Made by a program: the position numbers and the translations under genes. This document shows, in pieces, positions 1-5,836 of a stretch of DNA of 9,840 nt. The stretch covers positions 1 to 9,840 of the forward strand of contig CAKSEM010000047.1 in NCBI GenBank assembly GCA_934446485.1. Direction: 5' to 3'. Each line of letters starts with the position of its first letter. Position 1 is the first letter of the stretch. The stretch comes from an uncultured Eubacteriales bacterium (GTDB lineage: Bacteria; Bacillota; Clostridia; Oscillospirales; CAG-272). The notes beneath the pieces are model-generated. The model searched no databases. It had not been told where the DNA came from and saw nothing but the letters and a program-made list of their open reading frames with translations.

Positions 1-2
1 GT

Positions 3-77
3 TCCATCGACCGCGTGAAGCTCGGATGGATCGGTCAGTACACGAAATTTACGAACCTTGCAGGAGGGGCAGAGTGA
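3..77 (+). CDS. Possible 3' end of an unidentified upstream gene (partial)
   Basis: Reading frame 3 is open from the left edge of the window to a TGA at 75-77. It would encode a C-terminal tail of 24 residues containing WIGQYTKFTNLAGGAE. I do not recognise the protein. The codons (GTG AAG CTC GGA ATC TAC) resemble those used by the neighbouring genes, and the stop lies 29 nt before the DXS start, as expected for a co-directional upstream gene. However, 75 bases is too short to prove coding, and the DXS frame is also open across the same stretch. This is a weak call based on frame and spacing only. Confidence 0.3.
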   Translation, partial: SIDRVKLGWIGQYTKFTNLAGGAE

Positions 78-91
78 CATCTCTGCCCTCC
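63..91 (+). promoter_or_regulatory. Stem-loop just before the DXS-like gene
   Basis: GGGCAGAG at 67-74 pairs perfectly with CTCTGCCC at 81-88 around a TGACAT loop. After one bulged G (66), three more pairs (63-65 with 89-91) extend the stem to 11 bp. It ends directly before the likely ribosome binding site AAGGGTGGA (92-100). No T-run follows, so it is not a convincing terminator. It could affect translation or mRNA stability of the downstream gene, but this is inferred only from the fold and position. Confidence 0.4.
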
Positions 92-106
92 AAGGGTGGA
101 ATTATT

Positions 107-1960
107 ATGATAGAAAGAATACATACTCCCGCGGATCTCAAGGGTCTCACACAGGATGAACTGTGTTCGCTTGCCGATGAGATTCGCGGGAAAATCCTTG
201 AAGCTGTGTCGAAAAACGGCGGACACCTTGCATCGAATCTCGGCACAGTTGAGCTTGAGATCGCACTCCACACCGTATTTGACTGTCCGCACGACAAGAT
301 AGTATTCGATGTAGGGCACCAGTGCTACACGCATAAGCTGCTCACCGGCAGAGCCGATGATTTCGGATCGCTGCGGAAGTTCGGTGGCATCTCCGGTTTT
401 ACTAACCGCGACGAAAGCGAATACGATACCGTGACAGCCGGACACAGCGGTTCGTCGCTGTCTGCCGCACTCGGCATAGCTGAGGCAGCCGCGCTCAGCG
501 GCGATGCATCTCACACCGTCGCTGTCATCGGAGACGGATCGTTCACGAACGGCATGATATATGAGGCTCTCAACAACTGCTCCTCGGCTCCGCCGCACCT
601 CGTGATCGTCTTAAACGACAACGGAATGTCGATATCGCAGAATGTCGGCGGACTGTCGGCATACTTTTCGCGAATCCGCACGAGCGAGAGGTACTTCTCG
701 TTCAAAGTCTTTATGAAAAAGTACTTTGTACGGATTCCGCTCATCGGGCGCGGTATCGTATCTGCGGCGCGCCGTATCAAAAATGCGGTAAAGCGTCTTC
801 TGCTCAGTGACAATATATTTGAATCCCTGGGGCTCGAATACCTCGGCCCCGTAGACGGAAACGATATGAAAAAGGTCATCTCCGTCCTGCGCGAAGCAAA
901 GAGCCGCGAGGAATGTACCATCGTCCACATAAAGACTAAGAAGGGGCTCGGTTATCTCCCGTCGGAGGCGTTTCCCGACAAATACCATTCCGCGCCGCCG
1001 TTTGAGCTTGACACAGGTTTCTTCGGTCCGTCAAGCACACTGAGCTTCACCTCGTCGGTATCCGACGAGCTGTGTGCCGTCGCCGAAACGGACAGCAAGG
1101 TGTGCGCCGTATGTGCGGCAATGCCGGATGGCTGCGGACTTACGGGATTTGCTGAACTGTTTCCCGATCGTTTCTTCGATGTCGGGATCGCCGAAGAGCA
1201 CGCAGTTGCTTTCTGCGGAGGTCTCTCTATATCCGGTTTCCGACCAATACTCGTCATGTACTCGACATTCGCACAGCGTGTATTCGATCAGATCTTTCAT
1301 GATATCGCGCTCCAGAGATGTCCCCTGACATTCCTTCTGAGCCATGCCGGTCTTGTGCCGGGAGACGGCGTGACACACCAGGGAATATACGATGTCGCGC
1401 TGCTCTCTCCGATTCCGGGTGTCAGAATATATGCTCCGGACAGCTACAGTGAGCTCAAGGCGCTGATCGGCGCCTCAGTTCTCTCGAACAGCATAGATGT
1501 CATACGGTACCCTAAGGGTAGTGAACTCTCCTACGACCGCTCCTCGTTCAGCCGTATCGGCGATGTGTTTGCCAATGTGCCGAAGGATCCGGATGCCGTC
1601 ATCGTAACCTACGGCAGGCTGACGCGCACCGCACTTCACGCCGCAGCGAAATGCTCCTGCACGGCGGGCGTGATACGTGTTCTGCGCATCTCACCGCTCC
1701 CAACGGACGATGTAATCTCTGCCCTCGGCAGCGCCGCTGTGGTGTACATACTTGAAGAAGGAATACGCCGCGGCGGCTTCGGCGAAGCACTCGAAGCGGC
1801 ACTGAAGGAGCGGGGTATGACCTGCAGAACCGTTGTGCACGCAATCGACGACGGGATAATACCGCACGGAGACCTCGAAAGTCTTATGCATCTGTGTGGG
1901 TTCGAGCCAAACGTGATTGCTTCCCGAATCGAGTCGGCAGCGGAGAATCCCCCCAGCTGA
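107..1960 (+). CDS. dxs: Divergent 1-deoxy-D-xylulose-5-phosphate synthase (DXS) family enzyme
   Basis: This is a 617-residue thiamine diphosphate (ThDP) enzyme of the DXS/transketolase family; E. coli DXS has 620 residues. DXS condenses pyruvate with glyceraldehyde 3-phosphate, the entry step of the cytosolic MEP isoprenoid pathway. The cofactor site looks intact: H40, H71, the GDG motif at 142-144, N172 and M174, and catalytic Glu E363 in IAEEHA. D420 and H424 of the DGVTH motif and Y385 are also kept. By alignment from memory to E. coli, H299 is N252, R420 is H413 and R478 is K470; all three line the substrate pocket in characterised DXS. The GHSSTS motif reads GHSGSS. ATG 107 is chosen because AAGGGTGGA precedes it by 6 nt and homology starts there, although the frame is open further upstream (ATG at 26). 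The gene is convergent with the ribosomal-protein operon, with no other isoprenoid gene in view. Family membership is firm; true DXS activity is less sure. Confidence 0.8.
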   Translation: MIERIHTPADLKGLTQDELCSLADEIRGKILEAVSKNGGHLASNLGTVELEIALHTVFDCPHDKIVFDVGHQCYTHKLLTGRADDFGSLRKFGGISGFTNRDESEYDTVTAGHSGSSLSAALGIAEAAALSGDASHTVAVIGDGSFTNGMIYEALNNCSSAPPHLVIVLNDNGMSISQNVGGLSAYFSRIRTSERYFSFKVFMKKYFVRIPLIGRGIVSAARRIKNAVKRLLLSDNIFESLGLEYLGPVDGNDMKKVISVLREAKSREECTIVHIKTKKGLGYLPSEAFPDKYHSAPPFELDTGFFGPSSTLSFTSSVSDELCAVAETDSKVCAVCAAMPDGCGLTGFAELFPDRFFDVGIAEEHAVAFCGGLSISGFRPILVMYSTFAQRVFDQIFHDIALQRCPLTFLLSHAGLVPGDGVTHQGIYDVALLSPIPGVRIYAPDSYSELKALIGASVLSNSIDVIRYPKGSELSYDRSSFSRIGDVFANVPKDPDAVIVTYGRLTRTALHAAAKCSCTAGVIRVLRISPLPTDDVISALGSAAVVYILEEGIRRGGFGEALEAALKERGMTCRTVVHAIDDGIIPHGDLESLMHLCGFEPNVIASRIESAAENPPS

Positions 1961-1980
1961 TCGTTACTTCCGAAAATCAA

Positions 1981-2024
1981 AAGATATCGGCGGCGACTCA
2001 CAAGCGAGTCGCCGCCGATATCTT
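1981..2024 (-). terminator. Intrinsic terminator between convergent operons
   Basis: A perfect 19-bp inverted repeat pairs 1981-1999 (AAGATATCGGCGGCGACTC) with 2006-2024 around a 6-nt loop. Read on the minus strand, the stem is followed by TTGATTTTC, so with the stem's own final T bases the tract reads TTTTGATTTT, a good intrinsic terminator 12 nt after the rplQ stop. Read on the plus strand it lies 20 nt after the DXS stop, but the following TACCTATCGTTATTT is a weaker T-tract. Termination is therefore likely strong for the ribosomal-protein operon and possibly bidirectional. Confidence 0.85.
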
Positions 2025-2036
2025 ACCTATCGTTAT

Positions 2037-2411
2037 TTACTTGCTCTCGGTCGATGCAGGTTCAGCAGCATCGATCAGCTTTATGAGAGCCATCTCGGCT
2101 GCGTCACCGCGACGCGGCCCGAGCTTGTATATCTGTGTGTATCCACCGTTTCTGTCCGCATACTTAGGTGCGATCTCATCAAAGAGCTTCGTCACCACTT
2201 CTCTCTTAGTGATGTATGAGAACGCCTGACGGCGGCTTGCAAGTGTGTTGGTCTTGCCGAGGGTGATCATCTTTTCGGCCATGGCACGGACTTCCTTTGC
2301 ACGGGTAAGCGTCGTCTCGATCGAACCGTTCTCGATGAGGTACGTCACCATACCGCGGAGCATAGAATTTCTGTGTGCCGTCTTTCTGCCGAGCTTTCTT
2401 GTACCGGGCAT
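2037..2411 (-). CDS. rplQ: 50S ribosomal protein L17
   Basis: The product is 124 residues and matches bacterial L17 from the N-terminal signature MPGTRKLGRKTAHRNSMLRG through the conserved core (residues 20-110) to a short acidic tail ending in STESK. L17 is a large-subunit protein that helps organise 23S rRNA near the exit-tunnel side. The ATG at 2411 is preceded by AAGGAGG (2420-2426) with 8 nt spacing. It is the last gene of the alpha operon, 58 nt after rpoA, and the strong terminator follows. The length is typical for the family. The gap to rpoA holds a small GC-rich hairpin (about 2450-2468) that lacks a T-run. Confidence 0.97.
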   Translation of the reverse strand: MPGTRKLGRKTAHRNSMLRGMVTYLIENGSIETTLTRAKEVRAMAEKMITLGKTNTLASRRQAFSYITKREVVTKLFDEIAPKYADRNGGYTQIYKLGPRRGDAAEMALIKLIDAAEPASTESK

Positions 2412-2469
2412 ATATATGTCCTCCTTTTTGCTAAAGTAGTTCCGGCGGAGCTGCTCCCCGCCTTACGGG

Positions 2470-3441
2470 TCATTCGTCGTCGTGACGGAGCTCCAGTCCG
2501 AGTGACTGCAGCTTCTGCATGACCTCTTCGAGCGATTTCTTACCGAGGTTTCTGACCTTCATCATATCGTCCTCGGTGCGGTTGATAAGGTCTTCAACCG
2601 TATCGATGCCCGCGCGCTTCAGGCAGTTGAAACTGCGAACGGACATGTCAAGCTCCTCAATGGTCATCTCAAGGACCTTTTCCTTGATAGTCTCTTCACG
2701 CTCCACCATGATCTCCGCATTCTTTGCCTCATCCGACAGATCGACGAATAAGTTGAGATGTTCGTTGAGTATCTTGGCTCCAAGTGAAATCGCTTCTTTT
2801 GCAAGAATGACACCGTTCGTCAGCACCTCGAGGGTCAGTTTGTCATAGTCTGTGCTGCTTCCGACACGGGTATTCTCGACCGTGTAGTTCACATTGTATA
2901 CGGGAGTATAGATCGAATCGGTGAAGATCGTCCCAAGTGCGGGCGATGCCCCCTGATTCTCTTCAAGGTAGATCTGCTTGTTCTTCTCGCCCGAAACATA
3001 TCCTCTGCCGTGATCAAACGTCAGCTCCATGTAGAAGCGGATGTTCTCGCCGACCGTGCAGATATGCTGTTCGGGATTCAGAATCTCAATGTCTGCATCT
3101 CCCTTGATGTCGCCTGCCGTGATCTCGCGCTCTCCGGTCGTGTCTATAATGACAGTCTTTGAGCCATCGGTAAACAGGCGCGCGACTATACCCTTGACAT
3201 TCAGTACGATCTCAGGTACATCCTCTTTGACTCCGGGAATCGTGGATATCTCGTGGAGTACACCGTCGATCTTAATGTTTGAAACCGCAACGCCGGGAAG
3301 AGAGTTGATGAGCACTCGGCGGAGTGAATTTCCAAGGGTGATTCCGTAGCCCCTCTCAAGAGGCTCGATGATGAACTTGCCGTTCCTGCCATCCTCACTC
3401 ATGTTTATAGTCGCTATGTTCGGCTTCTCTATCTCTATCAT
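2470..3441 (-). CDS. rpoA: DNA-directed RNA polymerase subunit alpha
   Basis: The 323-residue protein forms the dimer on which RNA polymerase beta and beta' assemble. The N-terminal assembly domain spans about residues 1-235, with the conserved GYGITLGNSLRRVLINSLPG at 31-50. A linker follows, then the C-terminal domain (about 260-320), which contacts UP elements and activators. That domain shows VRSFNCLKRAGI (268-279) and VRNLGKKSLEEV (296-307); R269 matches the DNA-contacting R265 of E. coli. The reading frame is open upstream of ATG 3441, but homology starts at MIEIEKPN and AGGGAGGG (3451-3458) precedes that ATG by 9 nt. The gene is separated from rpsD by an unusually long, structured gap of about 200 nt. 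Length is close to E. coli (329) and B. subtilis (314). Confidence 0.97.
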   Translation of the reverse strand: MIEIEKPNIATINMSEDGRNGKFIIEPLERGYGITLGNSLRRVLINSLPGVAVSNIKIDGVLHEISTIPGVKEDVPEIVLNVKGIVARLFTDGSKTVIIDTTGEREITAGDIKGDADIEILNPEQHICTVGENIRFYMELTFDHGRGYVSGEKNKQIYLEENQGASPALGTIFTDSIYTPVYNVNYTVENTRVGSSTDYDKLTLEVLTNGVILAKEAISLGAKILNEHLNLFVDLSDEAKNAEIMVEREETIKEKVLEMTIEELDMSVRSFNCLKRAGIDTVEDLINRTEDDMMKVRNLGKKSLEEVMQKLQSLGLELRHDDE

Positions 3442-3641
3442 AAATAACAACCCTCCCTTAATATTATATAAATCCGTATTTGCAGGTAACCGGCAGCGCC
3501 GTCGCGGGTCTCCCCGTCTGTCCCGACGCCGCATTTGCAAAACTGGGTCTCACTGCTGCCCTTCGGTGCGCACCCGTGCTTATCCCGCGTATCAGGCGCA
3601 GGATAGCTCTGACCCGCAGCCGATGAGGCATAGGCAGGTCA
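3442..3641 (-). promoter_or_regulatory. Structured leader in the rpsD-rpoA gap (candidate regulatory RNA)
   Basis: This 200-nt gap holds no credible gene but several stem-loops in the minus-strand RNA. The first pairs 3610-3617 with 3634-3641 (8 bp) and abuts the rpsD stop. The second spans 3578-3607 (11 bp, one bulged base, 7-nt loop). The third pairs 3500-3508 with 3522-3528 (7 bp with a 2-nt bulge). GGCAGC at 3492-3497 can also pair with GCTGCC at 3555-3560 to enclose the third. In the first two, the single non-Watson-Crick pair is G-U in the minus RNA but C-A on the plus strand, consistent with a minus-strand RNA. An AT-rich stretch with TATAAT (3463-3468) lies next to the rpoA ribosome binding site. 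None has a T-run, so they are not obvious terminators. The function, possibly tuning rpoA-rplQ relative to rpsD, is inference. Confidence 0.5.
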
Positions 3642-4268
3642 TTATTTGGAGTAGAGCTCGATGATAAGCTGTTCCTCGAACGGGAAGTCCACATCGTCTC
3701 TCTGCGGGATAGCGATAACCTTTGCGGAGACTGCATCCATATCAACATCGAGCCACTTCGGCTTGATCGCGGTAGCAGCGTCCTCGATGAGAGCCTTGAA
3801 CTTCTCGCTCTGGCGGCTCTTCTCCTTGAGGGCAACCACATCACCGACCTTCAGAATGATCGACGGGATATCAGCCTTCTTGCCGTTCAGGGTGAAGTGT
3901 GCGTGGCGAACGAGCTGACGTGCTTCCTTACGGCTTGAAGCCATACCCATTCTGTATACCACATTGTCAAAGCGTCTCTCGAGGATGCTGAGCAGGTTCT
4001 CACCGGCGATACCCTCTCTCTTATCCGCCTCGACATAGTAGCCCTTGAACTGCTTTTCCTGTACACCGTAGTAGCGGCGTGCAGTCTGCTTCTCTCTGAG
4101 CTGGAGTCCGTACTCCTTGACATTCTTGCGTCCTGCACCGTGCTGTCCGGGAACGGTCGAGCGTCTCGAGACTGCGCACTTGTCGCTGAGGCAACGGTCG
4201 CCCTTCAGGAAGAGCTTCTTGCCTTCTCTGCGGCACAGCTTGCAGGATGCGCCTGTATATCTTGCCAT
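3642..4268 (-). CDS. rpsD: 30S ribosomal protein S4 (zinc-binding form)
   Basis: The 208-residue protein is a primary 16S rRNA binder that nucleates assembly of the 30S body. The N-terminus carries four cysteines, C9, C12, C26 and C31 (CxxC-x13-CxxxxC), the zinc-ribbon pattern of the C+ type of S4. The S4 RNA-binding domain lies at about residues 98-160 and includes RRFDNVVYRMGMASSRKEAR. The C-terminal IIELYSK is also typical. ATG 4268 is preceded by AGAGGAGG (4276-4283) with 7 nt spacing. The gene sits between rpsK and rpoA, as in many Clostridia; in B. subtilis it is a separate transcript. In several bacteria S4 represses its own operon, which makes the structured gap downstream of it worth noting. 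Confidence 0.97.
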   Translation of the reverse strand: MARYTGASCKLCRREGKKLFLKGDRCLSDKCAVSRRSTVPGQHGAGRKNVKEYGLQLREKQTARRYYGVQEKQFKGYYVEADKREGIAGENLLSILERRFDNVVYRMGMASSRKEARQLVRHAHFTLNGKKADIPSIILKVGDVVALKEKSRQSEKFKALIEDAATAIKPKWLDVDMDAVSAKVIAIPQRDDVDFPFEEQLIIELYSK

Positions 4269-4296
4269 AATATTTCCTCCTCTGTGTTAGATTTGA

Positions 4297-4692
4297 TTAT
4301 ACTCTTCTGCGCTTGGGCGGGCGGCAACCGTTGTGCGGGATCGGCGTCACGTCCTTGATAAGAGTAATGTTGAGTCCGGTCGTCTGGAGCGCGCGGATCG
4401 CAGCCTCGCGTCCGTTCCCGGGACCCTTTACGAATACTTCAACGGTTCTCATACCGTGCTCCATAGCGCCCTTGGCTGCTGCCTCGGCTGCGGTCTGTGC
4501 GGCATAAGGAGTGTTCTTTCTGGAGCCCTTGAAGCCCATTCCGCCGGATGAAGCCCACGATACGGTGTTGCCGGCAGTATCGGTGATCGTGATGATCGTG
4601 TTGTTGAAGGTTGAACGGATATGAGCCGCACCCTTTTCGATATTCTTTCTCTCGCGGCGCTTCTTGACAACCTTTTTTGCGACTTTTGCCAT
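4297..4692 (-). CDS. rpsK: 30S ribosomal protein S11
   Basis: The 131-residue protein matches bacterial S11, which lies on the 30S platform and contacts mRNA upstream of the P site. The basic N-terminus (KKVVKKRRERKNIEKG) is followed by HIRSTFNNTIITITD (24-38) and the conserved WASSGGMGFKGSRKNTPYAA. The family-typical C-terminus is TPIPHNGCRPPKRRRV. ATG 4692 is preceded by AAGGAGGG (4703-4710) with 10 nt spacing, and this site overlaps the rpsM stop codon (4709-4711), suggesting translational coupling. rpsD follows after 28 nt. Length is normal. Confidence 0.97.
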   Translation of the reverse strand: MAKVAKKVVKKRRERKNIEKGAAHIRSTFNNTIITITDTAGNTVSWASSGGMGFKGSRKNTPYAAQTAAEAAAKGAMEHGMRTVEVFVKGPGNGREAAIRALQTTGLNITLIKDVTPIPHNGCRPPKRRRV

Positions 4693-4708
4693 TTGATCGG
4701 TTCCCTCC

Positions 4709-5077
4709 TTACTTCTTCTTATTTGCTATGGTCTTTGCCGGGCCCTTTCTGGTCCTGGCGTTCGTCTTGGTCTTCTGTCCGCGTACGGGAAGTCCCTTTC
4801 TGTGTCTGATACCGCGGTAGCAGTTGATCTCGGTCAAGCGCTTGATGTTCAGGCTGACCTCACGGCGGAGCTCACCCTCGACCTTATAGTTGTTTTCGAT
4901 CTCATCACGCAGCTTTGCAATGTCGTCCTCGGTCAGATCCTTCGCTCTCGTGTCCGGATCGATACCGGTCTTTGCGAGGATGTCGCTGGCACTCTTGGGG
5001 CCTATTCCGTAGATATAGGTCAGAGCTATCTCGACACGCTTGTTGTTCGGAATATCAACACCTGATATACGAGCCAT
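4709..5077 (-). CDS. rpsM: 30S ribosomal protein S13
   Basis: The 122-residue protein is S13 of the 30S head, which forms bridges to the 50S subunit and contacts the P-site tRNA through its basic tail. It starts MARISGVDIPNNKRVEIALTY and has the helix-turn-helix region YIYGIGPKSASDILAKTGI (22-40). It continues with RREVSLNIKRLTEINCYRG and RHRKGLPVRGQKTKTNARTR, ending in a lysine-rich tail. ATG 5077 is preceded by the imperfect site AGAGGTGA about 9 nt upstream. The stop codon overlaps the rpsK ribosome binding site. It is the first gene of the classic alpha-operon block here, 40 nt after rpmJ. Confidence 0.97.
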   Translation of the reverse strand: MARISGVDIPNNKRVEIALTYIYGIGPKSASDILAKTGIDPDTRAKDLTEDDIAKLRDEIENNYKVEGELRREVSLNIKRLTEINCYRGIRHRKGLPVRGQKTKTNARTRKGPAKTIANKKK

Positions 5078-5117
5078 ACTTCTCTTTCACCTCTCTATTT
5101 CGGTTTTGCAGAGCTGA

Positions 5118-5231
5118 TCAGCCCTGTCTCTGCTTGTGCTTCGGATTCTCACAAATGACCATCACCTTACCGTGACGCTTTATGATCTTGCACTTCTCGC
5201 AGATTTTCTTAACGGAAGGTTTTACTTTCAC
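5118..5231 (-). CDS. rpmJ: 50S ribosomal protein L36 (zinc-binding form)
   Basis: A 37-codon gene encoding M(V)KVKPSVKKICEKCKII through ICENPKHKQRQG, ending in TGA at 5118-5120. L36 is the smallest large-subunit protein and binds 23S rRNA. C11, C14, C27 and H32 form the complete zinc site of the C+ type. The start codon is GTG (5229-5231), preceded by AAAGGTGG (5240-5247) with 8 nt spacing; there is no in-frame ATG nearby. It lies between infA (40 nt upstream) and rpsM (40 nt downstream), its usual place in Bacillota. The full-length match to the family leaves little doubt. Confidence 0.96.
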   Translation of the reverse strand: MKVKPSVKKICEKCKIIKRHGKVMVICENPKHKQRQG

Positions 5232-5259
5232 AGTATTTACCACCTTTCTCTCAGGTACC

Positions 5260-5273
5260 GACGGATATCCGTC
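5260..5273. repeat. Perfect 14-bp palindrome at the infA stop
   Basis: GACGGATATCCGTC is a perfect palindrome that overlaps the infA TGA (5272-5274) and precedes the rpmJ ribosome binding site by 12 nt. As RNA it can form only a 5-bp stem with an ATAT tetraloop. It may be a short spacer hairpin or chance. Confidence 0.35.
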
Positions 5274-5493
5274 AGCCCTTCGTTCGCCATGTTATTCTCC
5301 CCTTGGTCGGGTCATATATGGAGACCTCCACCTTGACCTTGTCTCCGGGGAGTATCTTAATATAGTTCATTCTGAGCTTGCCGGAGATATGAGCGGTCAC
5401 GATCATATCGTTCGGCAGCTTAACCTTGAAGGTCGCGTTGGGCAGCGCCTCAACTACAGAACCCTCAAACTCAATTACGTCATCCTTAGGCAT
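5272..5493 (-). CDS. infA: Translation initiation factor IF-1
   Basis: The 73-residue protein is a single OB-fold domain of the S1 family. IF-1 occupies the ribosomal A site during initiation and strengthens IF-2 and IF-3 action. Family signatures are VIEFEGSVVEALPNATFKV (residues 6-24), AHISGKLRMNYIKILPGDKV (34-53) and the C-terminal YDPTKGRITWR. ATG 5493 follows GGGAGG (5501-5506) with 7 nt spacing; that site lies immediately beside the stop codon of the KOW-domain gene (5509-5511). The length equals the usual 72-73 residues. It sits in its standard place upstream of rpmJ. Confidence 0.97.
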   Translation of the reverse strand: MPKDDVIEFEGSVVEALPNATFKVKLPNDMIVTAHISGKLRMNYIKILPGDKVKVEVSIYDPTKGRITWRTKG

Positions 5494-5508
5494 TAACTAT
5501 CCTCCCGA

Positions 5509-5832
5509 TCATTCACAAATTTCCGTTTCGGACAATTCAACCTCGGCAAAACGCCCGTCGTACGGCCTCAGAAGCTCGCGGATCACGGCATCATCCGGAC
5601 TCTCCGCAAGGATCGCAAGCTCAGCATCGCTGAGGTGTGCCGCAACACGCACATGCTTCGGATTCTTCAGCTTCGGCAAGGCGGCGCTGTGCAGTCTGCC
5701 GTCGGCGACGGCAAGACGTGTGTCACTCACGCCTCCCGTGACACCGAGCACCAAAAACATTCGCAGACGGTCACGTCCCGCGGTGCTCTGTACCACAGAG
5801 CCGAAATAATCAGTGTCACAGATAAGTGTCAT
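5509..5832 (-). CDS. Small KOW-domain RNA-binding protein (L14e/L6e-like), function unknown
   Basis: The 107-residue protein carries a KOW-type motif near its N-terminus: GSVVQSTAGRDRLRMFLVLG (residues 11-30). This is followed by LAVADGRLHSAALPKLKNPKHV (about 40-61) and a helical C-terminal part with SDAELAILAESPDDAVIREL. This arrangement and its place between map and infA match the small bacterial family related to eukaryotic and archaeal L14e/L6e/L27e, present in many Gram-positive bacteria (the B. subtilis gene in this place is ybzG). The family is presumed to bind rRNA or the ribosome; its exact job is not established to my knowledge. ATG 5832 is 4 nt after the map stop, with AAGGG (5842-5846) inside the end of map, so the two are probably coupled. 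The sequence after residue 90 is poorly conserved and acidic. Confidence 0.85.
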   Translation of the reverse strand: MTLICDTDYFGSVVQSTAGRDRLRMFLVLGVTGGVSDTRLAVADGRLHSAALPKLKNPKHVRVAAHLSDAELAILAESPDDAVIRELLRPYDGRFAEVELSETEICE

Positions 5833-5836
5833 AGAT

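Noticed and set aside
92..106. AAGGGTGGAATT resembles the start of the T-box motif AGGGTGGNACC
   Set aside because: The match stops after AGGGTGGNA, there is no following terminator helix, and the same bases serve well as the ribosome binding site of the DXS gene.
26..106. N-terminal extension of the DXS-like protein from ATG 26
   Set aside because: The extra 27 residues have no likeness to DXS, ATG 26 has no good binding site, and MIERIHTP at 107 fits the family start with a suitable site.
35..1891. Long antisense frames within the DXS gene
   Set aside because: They are shadows of the DXS frame, lack recognisable domains and conflict with a protein that matches its family end to end.
3463..3491. 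TATAAT (minus strand) as a promoter for rpoA
   Set aside because: No TTGACA-like box lies at 16-18 bp, and transcription would start inside the rpoA ribosome binding site. It may simply be AT-rich sequence around the start.
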